This document shows positions 16,559 through 25,346 of a stretch of DNA of 64,000 nucleotides, one piece after another; position 1 is the first letter of the stretch, and every line of letters begins with the position of its first letter. The notes under the pieces were generated by a model. It had not been told where the DNA came from and made no database searches. It worked only from the letters and a program-made list of their open reading frames with translations. This DNA comes from Luteibacter aegosomatissinici (GTDB lineage: Bacteria; Pseudomonadota; Gammaproteobacteria; Xanthomonadales; Rhodanobacteraceae), in contig NZ_CP095742.1 of the NCBI RefSeq assembly GCF_023078495.1, forward strand, positions 2,418,001-2,482,000, read 5' to 3'. Position numbers and translations under genes: made by a program.

Positions 16559-19180
16559 TCACGGCTTGTCTTTATGGACCGGGCACGCCAGCGTGCGATC
16601 CGCCACCGTACCCAGCGACACATTGGTGATGGACACCTGGCTTGCGGAACGGCTGGCCCATTCGAACGGCCGATCGACCTTGCTCATGTTTGCACCGGCG
16701 TCGCGGAAGCACTTCAACGGAATGCCGACGCGAAGCCATTGACCCTTTGGCAAGGCGGCGAGCTGCTCGCCGACGGGCACCCAGCCATCGCAGCCGGTGC
16801 CACAGCCGATGCCAACCATCGATGTATCGCCGGCCGACACGGTATCGACCTTCAAGGTGGTGACCAGCAAGACATCGCCATTGGTCTCGCGATCGATATC
16901 GAGCGCTGCAGGTGCCACCAGCGTAACGCTCGCGGCGCCCGATCCACCGCCGGACCAGGTCACGCTGCGCGCATCCTCCTGTGCCTTGTAGTCGAGCGCG
17001 GCGACGCGCAGGCTGCCGTCGGCCGTGTTGGCAGGCGCAGCCAGCATGTTCGCGCTCGCGCCATTGGCGCCGGTCAGACGCACGGCGAAATCCTGTGCCG
17101 GCTTGCCCCGGGTGAAGTAGACGCCAGCTTGTGCCGAGCTCAGCACAAGCCCCGGATCCTCCGGCAGCCTGCCGGTGGCCTTGCGGTCGGCATAGGTCAG
17201 GCCGAACCCATACGCGAACTGTGGGTGATCACCCGGCGCGATGGCGCCAGGAATCTGCAATGCGTTACGCGGCCATGTGTAAGCCAGTTTGCCGTGGAAA
17301 TCGTGCGCCACGTGGCCGTCGCGGGTACGCAGCAGCACATCGGCAATGCCCGCGCCTTCGCTGCCCGGCAGCCACGCCACCACGAAGGCATCGGCGGCGT
17401 TGATTTCGCGGTTCATCCACAGCGGGCGGCCGGTCAGGAACACGGCCACCACGGGCACGCCCTGCCCGCGCAGCTTGCGAAGCAGCTCGAGGTCCTGGTC
17501 ATTGCCCGGGCGGTAGGCCAGGTTCGGCAGATCGCCCTGGAATTCGGCGTAGGGATCCTCGCCGAACACGACGATGGCCACATCGGGCTTCTGCTTGAAG
17601 TCACCTTCCACCGAGAGTTCAGCGCTACCGCCGGCGGCTTCGACCTGCGCCTTCAGGCCGGCCCAGATGGACGTGGCACCGGGGAAGTTCGCATTGGTCA
17701 GACCGGTGCCCTGCCACGTGAGCGTCCAGCCACCGTTCTGCTTGGAGATGTTGTCCGCACCATCGCCGGCCACCAGGATGTGCTTGCGCGGATCGATCGG
17801 CAGCACGGCCTTGTCGTTCTTCAGCAGCACCAGCGACTCGCGTACAGCCCGGCGGGCTACCTCCCGGTGCGCAGCGCTGCCAACAATTTCGGCTGACTTT
17901 GCCGCGAGAGGGTTCGCCGATGGCAAGCCGGCTTCGAACATGCCCAGACGCATTTTCACCCGGAGAATGCGGGTCACCGCATCGTTCACGCGACTCATCG
18001 GAATGACGCCGGCCTTCACCTGGGCGAGCGTGTTCTTGTACAGGCCCTTCCACGAATCCGGCGCCTCGAGCATGTCCAGGCCGGCGTTGTACGCCGCGGC
18101 GCAGCTCTCGTTGGTGCAGCCGGGCACCTGGCCATGGGCGTTCCAGTCACCCAGCACGATGCCGTCGAAGCCCATGCGCTCCTTCAGCACGCCGGTGATC
18201 AGGCCTTTGTTGCCAGCCATCTTGACCCCGTTCCAGCTGGAGAACGAGACCATCACCACCTGCACGCCCGCCTTGATCGCGGGCGGGTAGCCTGCGCCGT
18301 GCACATCGCGGAGCACGGCTTCGCTGATGCGGGCGTCGCCCTGGTCCTTGCCGTCGTGGGTACCGCCATCGCCGAGGAAGTGCTTGGCTGTGGCTATGAC
18401 GTGTCCGCTATCGAGAAACCGGGGGGTGCCCGGCTTCCCTTCCAGGCCCCCGATCACGGCTGCGGCGTACTGTGCGACGACGGCCGGATTCTGCGAGTAA
18501 CCCTCGTAGGAACGCCCCCAGCGCACATCCTGCGGCACGGTGAGCGTCGGGGCGAAGGTCCAGCTGATACCGCTGGCACGCAGCTCCTGCGCGGTGACCT
18601 CACCGATCTCGTGGAGCAGCTGCGGATCGCGCGTGGCACCAAGCCCTACGTTCTGCGGGAACAGTGTGCTGCCGACCAGGTTGTTGTGGCCGTGCACGGC
18701 ATCGATGCCGAACAGCACCGGAATGGCGAGGCGGCCGCTCGAGGTATCCATGGATGCGCGGTAGAACGCATCGGACAGCGCCTGCCACTGCGTAGCCACG
18801 GGGAACGGCTGCTCGGGCGGCTTGGAATTGCCACCGGCCAGCACGGAACCCAGCCGGTATTCGCGCACGTCATCCGGGGTCACGTACTTGATGTCGGCCT
18901 GGATCATCTGGCCGACCTTGTCTTCCACCGACATCTTCGCCAGCAAAGCGCTGACCCTGGCTTCGAGCGCGGGGTCCGTCGACAGCGGCGAACCGCCCGT
19001 CGGCCACTGTTCCGGATGGACGGCCGTCGGGTCGGATGCCATGGCGGGGGCCGCCATCAGCAAGGCGCCGGCGCAGGAGAGCGCCATGGAAAGGCTTCGC
19101 GAAAACAGGCTCAGCGGCTGCGGCAACGGCACGATAAAGCTCCCTGCTCGCGCACCGGCGGTACGCTTGTCGGGCTGCAT
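16559..19180 (-). CDS. glycoside hydrolase family 3 exo-beta-glucosidase
   Basis: An 873-residue exported GH3 enzyme. It has a long N-terminal signal region (ending near MAAPAMA, residue 48), the (beta/alpha)8 domain with AKHFLGDGGT (Lys266-His267) and GIDAVHGHN, and a nucleophile candidate Asp345 in GFDGIVLGDWN. The second GH3 domain (ESLVLLKNDKAVLPI onward) carries the acid/base region. A C-terminal galactose-binding-like extension of about 200 residues is typical of 1,4-beta-glucan glucohydrolases of the ExoP group. It should release glucose from beta-linked oligosaccharides in the periplasm. An ATG at 19087 is an alternative start with a shorter signal. The operator at 19192-19205 lies just upstream. 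Confidence 0.88.
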   Translation of the reverse strand: MQPDKRTAGARAGSFIVPLPQPLSLFSRSLSMALSCAGALLMAAPAMASDPTAVHPEQWPTGGSPLSTDPALEARVSALLAKMSVEDKVGQMIQADIKYVTPDDVREYRLGSVLAGGNSKPPEQPFPVATQWQALSDAFYRASMDTSSGRLAIPVLFGIDAVHGHNNLVGSTLFPQNVGLGATRDPQLLHEIGEVTAQELRASGISWTFAPTLTVPQDVRWGRSYEGYSQNPAVVAQYAAAVIGGLEGKPGTPRFLDSGHVIATAKHFLGDGGTHDGKDQGDARISEAVLRDVHGAGYPPAIKAGVQVVMVSFSSWNGVKMAGNKGLITGVLKERMGFDGIVLGDWNAHGQVPGCTNESCAAAYNAGLDMLEAPDSWKGLYKNTLAQVKAGVIPMSRVNDAVTRILRVKMRLGMFEAGLPSANPLAAKSAEIVGSAAHREVARRAVRESLVLLKNDKAVLPIDPRKHILVAGDGADNISKQNGGWTLTWQGTGLTNANFPGATSIWAGLKAQVEAAGGSAELSVEGDFKQKPDVAIVVFGEDPYAEFQGDLPNLAYRPGNDQDLELLRKLRGQGVPVVAVFLTGRPLWMNREINAADAFVVAWLPGSEGAGIADVLLRTRDGHVAHDFHGKLAYTWPRNALQIPGAIAPGDHPQFAYGFGLTYADRKATGRLPEDPGLVLSSAQAGVYFTRGKPAQDFAVRLTGANGASANMLAAPANTADGSLRVAALDYKAQEDARSVTWSGGGSGAASVTLVAPAALDIDRETNGDVLLVTTLKVDTVSAGDTSMVGIGCGTGCDGWVPVGEQLAALPKGQWLRVGIPLKCFRDAGANMSKVDRPFEWASRSASQVSITNVSLGTVADRTLACPVHKDKP

Positions 19181-19191
19181 CGTGACAGGAA

Positions 19192-19205
19192 TGACAGCGC
19201 TGTCA
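19192..19205. promoter_or_regulatory. LacI-type operator upstream of the GH3 gene
   Basis: A perfect 14-base palindrome TGACAGCGCTGTCA, identical to the core before the TonB receptor. On the minus strand it overlaps a TTGACA that could be a -35 box for the GH3 gene, so bound repressor would block polymerase. The site is about 12 bases before the assigned GH3 start, which raises the possibility that the true start is the ATG at 19087. Confidence 0.72.
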
Positions 19206-19255
19206 ATTTGCTATGCAGCATGACCGCCTGCGCCATCCAGGGCGAAGCGACGGCA

Positions 19256-20269
19256 TCAGGGAGCGGTGGTTGTTGAGCCGCGAACCTGCAGGGAAAACGG
19301 GATCTGCACCAGCTTGCCGGTGCCATGGCTGCGCAGCTCGCTGAGCAGCTGCTCAGCCGCGATCTTGCCCATCTCGCGGCTGGGCTGCTGGATCGTGGTG
19401 AGGGCTGGCCACAACTGGCGCGACAGCGGCGTGTCGTCGAAGCCGCATACGGAGACATCGTGCGGCACCTTCAGGCCGAACTCGCCCGCCGCCCACATGA
19501 CGCCTGTGGCCATGTCGTCGTTGGCGGCAAATACGGCGGTAGGACGCTTACGCAGGGAGAACAACTGCCTTGCGGCCTCGACACCCGAGGCGAAGGTGAA
19601 GGCGCCCTGCACCACCAGTGCCGGATCCTCTGCCAGGCCGGCGGCCGCCATGGCCTCGCGGTAACCCTCCAGGCGCCAGCGGCTTGCGCCGTGGTTTGCG
19701 ATGCCAATCACGTGGGCGATCCGTCGGTGGCCCAGCTCAACCAGGTGTTCCACGATCGCACGCGCCGCGCGCTGCTCATCCATCGTGACGCCAAGGGCTT
19801 TGCCGCGGCGTACCGGCGATACGCTGGCATAGGGCACGTTGCACTCGCGCAGGCGCTTCAACAGCGGCGCGTAGTCGGTAATCGGCGGTGTCAATACCAC
19901 ACCATCAGGGTGGTGGTCGGAGATCAACACATCCAGGCGGCGAATGAAGTCGCTGTCGCGCATGCGTAGCGGGCGCACCATCATGCTGTAGCGGTGCGCG
20001 TCGCAGGCTTCGAGGACGCCATCCTGGATCTCGGCCAGGTAGGTCGAGGCCGGGTTGTCGTTGTTGTCGTAAAGCATCGCGACGAGAAACGAGCGATTGC
20101 CCGCCAGGCTGCGGGCCGAGGGATTCGGGCGGTAATCCATCGCCTCCATGGCGGCACGCACGCGCTCGCGCGTGGCATCGGTGACGTTGGCCTCGTCGTT
20201 GAGCACGCGTGACACCGTCTTGGGCGATACGCCCGCCTTGCGCGCCACATCTTCGAGACGTACCCGCAT
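19256..20269 (-). CDS. LacI-family transcriptional regulator
   Basis: A 337-residue repressor starting at the ATG at 20269, with GGAG about six bases upstream. The N-terminal helix-turn-helix is clear (LEDVARKAGVSPKTVSRVLN, residues 4-23), followed by the hinge PNPSARSLAG. The periplasmic-binding-protein-like sensor domain includes DNDNPASTYL, DGVVLTPPI, VTMDEQRAA, FAANDDMATG and VCGFDDTPLS. It lies between the GH3 gene and a divergent sugar transporter. Two identical palindromes in the locus (before GH3 and the TonB receptor) are its likely targets, making it the local regulator of beta-glucoside uptake. Confidence 0.9.
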   Translation of the reverse strand: MRVRLEDVARKAGVSPKTVSRVLNDEANVTDATRERVRAAMEAMDYRPNPSARSLAGNRSFLVAMLYDNNDNPASTYLAEIQDGVLEACDAHRYSMMVRPLRMRDSDFIRRLDVLISDHHPDGVVLTPPITDYAPLLKRLRECNVPYASVSPVRRGKALGVTMDEQRAARAIVEHLVELGHRRIAHVIGIANHGASRWRLEGYREAMAAAGLAEDPALVVQGAFTFASGVEAARQLFSLRKRPTAVFAANDDMATGVMWAAGEFGLKVPHDVSVCGFDDTPLSRQLWPALTTIQQPSREMGKIAAEQLLSELRSHGTGKLVQIPFSLQVRGSTTTAP

Positions 20270-20413
20270 GAATTCTCCACTGGCATCACACTGTCGAATG
20301 ACTATGCCGCCAGAGCCCGTCGCTTTACAAGCGCGGCCCTGGCCGCAGATGCTGCACTCGCAGCATGCGAGATGGGCCGGGCCATGACATAAGGGTGTTT
20401 CGAGGAGGGATGA

Positions 20414-21985
20414 ATGGCCCGGATCACCCAAAGCGCAGACCGGTTGCGCACGCCCAGCCCTGCGCGCGGGCGTGGCGTGGTGGCACGGCATCGCCTGCCG
20501 CATGGTCCGGTCGCGGCGAAAGAGAAGGCCGCGCTTTCGTTCTGGCAGATATGGAACATGTGCTTCGGGTTCCTTGGGCTCCAGTTCGGCCTCGCGCTAC
20601 AGAACTCGAGCGTCAGCCGCATCTTCCAGACGCTGGGTGCGAACCTCAATGACATCCCCGCCCTGTGGATCGCCGCACCGCTTACCGGGTTGATCGTGCA
20701 GCCGATCATCGGCCACTACTCCGATCGCACGTGGAATCGCCTGGGCCGGCGCCGGCCGTATTTCCTGTTTGGGGCAGTGTTTGCTTCGCTCGCGCTGCTG
20801 TGGATGCCGAATGCGCCGGCCTTGTGGATGGCGGCGGGCTTGCTGTGGATCCTGGATGCGTCGATCAATGTCTCGATGGAGCCCTTCCGCGCACTGGTGG
20901 GCGACCAGATGCCCACCAGGCAGCGACCGACGGGTTATGCCATGCAGAGCTTTTTCATCGGCGCGGGTGCGGTCATCGCGTCCATGCTGCCGTGGGCCCT
21001 TGCGCACTTCGGTATCAGTAATACCGCCGCCGAGGGAAGCGTTCCGGATACGGTGAAGTACGCGTTCTATATCGGCGGCGCGATCCTGCTCGGCGCTGTG
21101 CTCTGGACGATCCTTTCCACGCGGGAATACACGCCTGCGCAGCTGCGATCATTCACCGATAACGTGCCCGAGAGTCAGCCGGCGGATGTATCGGGGGCAG
21201 GACGGCCTGGCATGGTGCTGTTACTGGCGGGTGCGGCCGTATGGTTCGCCATCAGGCATTTCGCGCTGGAGCGCGAGGTTTACCTGCTCGCCGGCGGCCT
21301 GGTCGGATTTGGCCTGCTGCTTACCTGGCTGGCCCGCACACGCAGCCACGGGGTGCTTCGCCAGATCATGGGCGATGTGTATGGCATGCCCCTCTCGATG
21401 CGACGACTGGCGGGCGTGCAGTTGTTCTCGTGGTTCGCGTTGTTCGCGATGTGGATCTACACCACCGCAGGCGTAACGCACGCGATATACGGGACTGATG
21501 ACACAGGCTCGGCCCTCTATAACGACGGTGCCAACTGGGTCGGCGTCTTGTTTGCCGCGTATAACGGCTTCGGCGCACTGGCGGCGGTGGTCATTCCCTT
21601 GATGGTGCGTCGCTGGGGGCTGCGCATCAGCCACCTGATCAGCCTGTGGCTTGGCGGCGCGGGCCTGTTGTCGTTCCTTGTCATCCGCGATCCCCACTGG
21701 CTGCTCGCCTCGATGGTCGGCGTCGGCTTCGCCTGGGCATCCATCCTGTCACTGCCTTATGCCCTGCTCTCGGACAAGCTGCCGACGGCGAAACTGGGCG
21801 TGTACATGGGCATCTTCAATTTCTTCATCGTCATTCCGCAGGTGCTCGCCGCCAGTGTTCTCGGCCCCCTGCTGCGTCTGTGCTTCCACAACCAGCCGAT
21901 CTGGGCCCTTGGCATGGGCGGGGCCAGCCTGCTTATCGCCGGGCTGTGTACGTTGTATGTCCCCGAGCCCGAGGGCCGGCATTAG
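20414..21985 (+). CDS. MFS sugar transporter (GPH/SUT-like)
   Basis: A 523-residue major-facilitator protein with 12 or so hydrophobic helices. It carries the signature NRLGRRRPYFLFGA after helix 2, as in sucrose/maltose-type and glycoside:cation symporters, and SINVSMEPFRALVGDQ in helix 4. An extended hydrophilic N-terminus of about 40 residues precedes helix 1. AGGAGGG lies four bases before the ATG at 20414; an out-of-frame ATG at 20410 is not used. Divergent from the LacI gene, it probably brings glucosides or glucose released by the GH3 enzyme across the inner membrane. The exact sugar is unknown. Confidence 0.82.
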   Translation: MARITQSADRLRTPSPARGRGVVARHRLPHGPVAAKEKAALSFWQIWNMCFGFLGLQFGLALQNSSVSRIFQTLGANLNDIPALWIAAPLTGLIVQPIIGHYSDRTWNRLGRRRPYFLFGAVFASLALLWMPNAPALWMAAGLLWILDASINVSMEPFRALVGDQMPTRQRPTGYAMQSFFIGAGAVIASMLPWALAHFGISNTAAEGSVPDTVKYAFYIGGAILLGAVLWTILSTREYTPAQLRSFTDNVPESQPADVSGAGRPGMVLLLAGAAVWFAIRHFALEREVYLLAGGLVGFGLLLTWLARTRSHGVLRQIMGDVYGMPLSMRRLAGVQLFSWFALFAMWIYTTAGVTHAIYGTDDTGSALYNDGANWVGVLFAAYNGFGALAAVVIPLMVRRWGLRISHLISLWLGGAGLLSFLVIRDPHWLLASMVGVGFAWASILSLPYALLSDKLPTAKLGVYMGIFNFFIVIPQVLAASVLGPLLRLCFHNQPIWALGMGGASLLIAGLCTLYVPEPEGRH

Positions 21986-22110
21986 TTGCCACCCAGGCCG
22001 AATGGGTCTTGCGGCGGTCACGCACAAATGCGTAGGGTCAATGGCTGTAGATCGGGCCCTGCAGGCTGGCGCGCCACGGTCATCAACCCTCCCCACCCTG
22101 GAGTGTGCTC

Positions 22111-22956
22111 GTGAAAGGATGCGCCCTGCTTCTCCTCGTCGTGTCGACATCCGCCAGTGCGGTCGTTATTCGTGCCGATATCAATGATGCGAACTACCGC
22201 ATTCCCGCGACGGCGGTGCCGGCGCTGGTCGACCTGCCCGGCGAAGGCCATGGCGTCCTCATTGCTCCCACCTGGGTGGTGACGGCAGCCCATGCGGTCT
22301 CGTGGCAAGCCTCGATCAGCGAGGTGTATCTCAACGGCAAGGCACGCAAAGTGGTTGCCGTCATCAAGTATCCGGGCTATCAGACCCTGCCCGAGGCACT
22401 TGGCAAGCAGGCGCTGGCATCGGGCGACGCATCGAAAATTCATGCGTTTCTCGCGGAGTCGAATGACATTGCCTTGATCGAACTGGCAACGCCCGCCAGC
22501 GATGTCACACCGATGCCTTTGTATCGAGGTGATGACCTGCAAGAAAAGACGGTGGAAATCGTGGGCAAAGGCGCTACCGGTAACGGCGCGGACGGCGAAT
22601 CCGCTGATGCCCCGCATCGCACCGAATTGCGCCATGCATATAACGTCGTCAGCGGCGCGAATGCGCACTGGCTCTGGTATACGTTCCGCGCACCACCGGC
22701 TGCGCTGCCCCTGGAGGGCACGATTGGTAACGGCGACAGCGGTGGCCCGTTGATCCTGGATAGCCATGGCAAACGGGAACTTGCCGGCCTTGCGTCGTGG
22801 AAGAAGTACCCCGATGGTCGGCTGCGCGACGGCGGGCACTACGGCCTGATCGTCTATAACGTGCGCGTGGGCGCATACGCTCCGTGGATCGACGAGATAA
22901 TGTCTGCGCGCGCTACATCCCCGAATGTCACACCTGCATCGCATTCGGGCCACTAG
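22111..22956 (+). CDS. secreted trypsin-like serine protease
   Basis: A 281-residue chymotrypsin-fold (S1) protease. GTG at 22111 was chosen over GTG at 22105 because GGAG (22100-22103) then has a seven-base gap. It gives a signal peptide MKGCALLLLVVSTSASA. The catalytic triad is visible: His61 (VVTAAH), Asp119 (SNDIALIEL) and Ser210 (GNGDSGGP). The domain is compact with no PDZ or other extra part. The product is exported and could be periplasmic or extracellular. It ends inside the start region of the next gene's longest frame, but that gene truly starts downstream. Confidence 0.85.
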   Translation: MKGCALLLLVVSTSASAVVIRADINDANYRIPATAVPALVDLPGEGHGVLIAPTWVVTAAHAVSWQASISEVYLNGKARKVVAVIKYPGYQTLPEALGKQALASGDASKIHAFLAESNDIALIELATPASDVTPMPLYRGDDLQEKTVEIVGKGATGNGADGESADAPHRTELRHAYNVVSGANAHWLWYTFRAPPAALPLEGTIGNGDSGGPLILDSHGKRELAGLASWKKYPDGRLRDGGHYGLIVYNVRVGAYAPWIDEIMSARATSPNVTPASHSGH

Positions 22957-22987
22957 GATGGCCTGCGGTGCCCTGCCCCAAGGAAAC

Positions 22988-24214
22988 ATGCCGATGAAGA
23001 AGCTGGTGATTGCGGCCGTGCTTGCCGCCCTGCTTACGAGCGCCGCCCACGCCCAGACCAATGCGGGCGACCAGAAGGTCGATCCCGACCTGCCCTTCAC
23101 CATGACGAAGGTGGCCGACCTGGAGCTGCCCTGGCGCATTGCGTTCCTCCCCGATGGGCGCATGCTGGTGACTGAAAAGGTGGGACGCCTGCAGCTGGTG
23201 ACTCCGCAAGGCGTGAAGACGGAAGTGCAAGGGGTACCGCCGGTCGATTTCGGTGGCCAGAACGGCATGCTCGGGGTGTTCCTGTCGCCGCACTACGCCA
23301 CCGACCACAACGTGTACCTCACGTACGTCGCGCCCGGGGATTACGGTGGTGGCCTTGCCCTGGCAAGGGCCAAGCTGGTGTTGGACGGGAACCAGGCCAA
23401 GCTCGATGGCCTGGACGTTATCTGGCGCCAGTTGCCCACCGGCAAGGGTGGCCAGGCCGGCGCCCAGATCGCGTTTTCACCGGACGGCAAGTATCTCTTC
23501 CTCACCGTGGGTGATCGCCAGCGCTTCACGCCGGCCCAGGATCCCGGCCAGACGCTGGGCAAGATCGTGCGCCTGACGCTCGACGGGAAACCCGCGCCGG
23601 GCAACCCGTTTGCCGGCAAGGAAGGTGCACACACCGTGCCGCTGATTGATCCTGCGAAGAACACCGAAGAGGCCAAGACGGCACCGGTGGTCAGCACCTA
23701 CACCTTCCCTGGCCCCAACCTGGCGCCTGCGGAAACGTGGAGTATCGGCCACCGCACACCGTACGGCCTGGCCTTCGGCCCGGACGGCCGCCTGTGGGAA
23801 GTGGAGCATGGCCCGCGTGGTGGCGACGAACTTAACCTGATCCAGCGCGGCAAGAACTACGGCTGGCCGCTGGTTTCGTACGGCATGAACTACGACGGCG
23901 TGCCGATCCCCAGCCCCGACACGCGCCCGGATCTGGTCAAGCCAGTGATCTACTGGGTGCCGGTGATCGCGCCGGGCAATCTCATGTTCTACAAGGGCAA
24001 CCTGTTCCCGCACTGGAAGGGCAGCGCCTTGATCAGTGGCCTGGTCAGCATGGGCATCACCCGTATCACGTTCGACGGCAAGGGTGGCGCGACGCCCGCA
24101 CAGCGCTGGACGCTCAACATGCGCGTGCGCGACATCGAAGAAGCGCCGGATGGTTCGTTGTGGCTGCTGCAGGACGCGCAGCCGGGCGGCTTGTTCCATC
24201 TGACGCCGAAGTGA
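22988..24214 (+). CDS. PQQ-dependent sugar dehydrogenase (Asd/YliI-like)
   Basis: A 408-residue periplasmic six-bladed propeller enzyme of the soluble aldose sugar dehydrogenase family. It has a signal peptide (MKKLVIAAVLAALLTSAAHA after MP). Landmarks are LPWRIAFLPDGRMLVTEK, NGMLGVFLSPHYAT, GGQAGAQIAFSPDGKYLF, GHRTPYGLAFGPDGRLWEVE and HGPRGGDELNLI. These match the residues around the PQQ and calcium sites in the family. It oxidises aldoses, passing electrons to the respiratory chain. Either ATG at 22988 or 22994 may be used. It is convergent with the methyltransferase-like gene across a hairpin. Confidence 0.85.
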   Translation: MPMKKLVIAAVLAALLTSAAHAQTNAGDQKVDPDLPFTMTKVADLELPWRIAFLPDGRMLVTEKVGRLQLVTPQGVKTEVQGVPPVDFGGQNGMLGVFLSPHYATDHNVYLTYVAPGDYGGGLALARAKLVLDGNQAKLDGLDVIWRQLPTGKGGQAGAQIAFSPDGKYLFLTVGDRQRFTPAQDPGQTLGKIVRLTLDGKPAPGNPFAGKEGAHTVPLIDPAKNTEEAKTAPVVSTYTFPGPNLAPAETWSIGHRTPYGLAFGPDGRLWEVEHGPRGGDELNLIQRGKNYGWPLVSYGMNYDGVPIPSPDTRPDLVKPVIYWVPVIAPGNLMFYKGNLFPHWKGSALISGLVSMGITRITFDGKGGATPAQRWTLNMRVRDIEEAPDGSLWLLQDAQPGGLFHLTPK

Positions 24215-24238
24215 GTCGGCGCCGTACGGCCTGAAAAC

Positions 24239-24266
24239 GCTGCGGCGGCCGAAGGCACGCCGCAGC
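24239..24266. terminator. hairpin between convergent genes
   Basis: Perfect arms GCTGCGGCG and CGCCGCAGC with a ten-base loop lie between the sugar dehydrogenase and the convergent methyltransferase-like gene. There is no T-run on either side, so efficiency is uncertain. Confidence 0.5.
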
Positions 24267-24315
24267 CCAGTGTACTCCCTGACGGATGGTGCGCAGCTTC
24301 TGCTTACGTCCTTAG

Positions 24316-25095
24316 CTACTTCGCACTCACCGGCTTCTTGAAGCGCAGCATGAAGCGATCGGTGTTGCCCTTGATCGCTGGATCGAACACTTTCAGCGAA
24401 TGATCGTCGGCCGCATTGGCGAGTACCGACGATTCCTGATCAAGGACAAAGCCGGCCTTCTCCACCTCGGCCTTCACCGTGGCGGGATCGATGCGGTGCA
24501 GGTCTTCGGTGTTCGCCAGCCCGCTCCCCTTCGTTGCGGCGTGATCTACGATCACGTAATAACCGCCGGGCTTGAGCAGCTTGAATACGGCCTGGTTGAA
24601 GCCATCGACGCTCGCACCCTTCATGAAGGTGTCGTGCAGGTCGTGGTAGTTCTCGAATGTCCAGATCACATCGAACGTGTTGAACATGTTCGCGGGTGGT
24701 TGCTGCGCGAGCGGATCGGAAATGCCCTTGACGTTGCCGTAACCGGGTTCGGTGCCGATGGCCTTCGCCGTGGCCACCGGGTCGCTCTTGAACTCCGCGA
24801 TCTCGGCGGGAACGTAAGCGTAGACCTTGCCCTTGGCACCCACGATGGGTGAGAACAGCCGGCTCCAATAGCCGCCGCCGGGCCACACATCCATGACCGT
24901 GTCGCCGGATTTCACCTTGGAGAACGCCACCAGCTCCGCCGGATGACGAATGGCGTCCTGGTCGGTGTCCTTGGCGGGCCGGTGGGTATTGGCGACGGCG
25001 GCAGCGATGGCCGCGTCGGCAGGCGGCGGGCTCGCAGCCAGGGCGCCGGTGGAAAGAACGGCGGCAAGCGCCGCGGCCAGGAACGTGGATTTCAT
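24316..25095 (-). CDS. exported SAM-methyltransferase-like protein
   Basis: A 259-residue protein starting at the ATG at 25095 (AGGAAGG upstream), with a clear signal peptide ending near ALAA. The mature part has a methyltransferase-like fold: MDVWPGGGYWSRLF (motif I), YAYVPAEIAEF, FDVIWTFENYHDLH and LLKPGGYYVIVDHAA. It belongs to the predicted periplasmic methyltransferases of the COG4798 type. An exported SAM-fold protein is odd because SAM is cytoplasmic, so it may use another ligand. The glycine-rich loop is GGG rather than the common GxGxG. Function is unproven. Confidence 0.72.
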   Translation of the reverse strand: MKSTFLAAALAAVLSTGALAASPPPADAAIAAAVANTHRPAKDTDQDAIRHPAELVAFSKVKSGDTVMDVWPGGGYWSRLFSPIVGAKGKVYAYVPAEIAEFKSDPVATAKAIGTEPGYGNVKGISDPLAQQPPANMFNTFDVIWTFENYHDLHDTFMKGASVDGFNQAVFKLLKPGGYYVIVDHAATKGSGLANTEDLHRIDPATVKAEVEKAGFVLDQESSVLANAADDHSLKVFDPAIKGNTDRFMLRFKKPVSAK

Positions 25096-25346
25096 GGCTT
25101 GCCTTCCTTCGGGCACGCGGCCCATGGACACGGAAGCCAGAGCCTAATCCCGGGGGCACCCCGGCGCCATAGCCCGGTCGACCTGTTTTCCCACCCCAAG
25201 GCCAGCTCCGCCATTCTTGACGCCCCGTCCCTATCCATTCAGAATTTTCGTGCCGTGTCAGGGGACTTACGGCTTCCGTACGGACAAGGGGTTCGCCCAT
25301 GGCGAGCCGTATTCGCGCGTTGCTGCGCACGCTCAGGAAGATCACC

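Noticed and set aside
16547-17896. A 449-codon plus-strand frame opposite the GH3 gene
   Set aside because: It is a shadow of the GH3 coding strand with no motif.
20349-20366. An inverted repeat (ATGCTGC and GCAGCAT) between the LacI and MFS genes as a third operator
   Set aside because: Its sequence does not match TGACAGCGCTGTCA and the arms are short; it may be chance.
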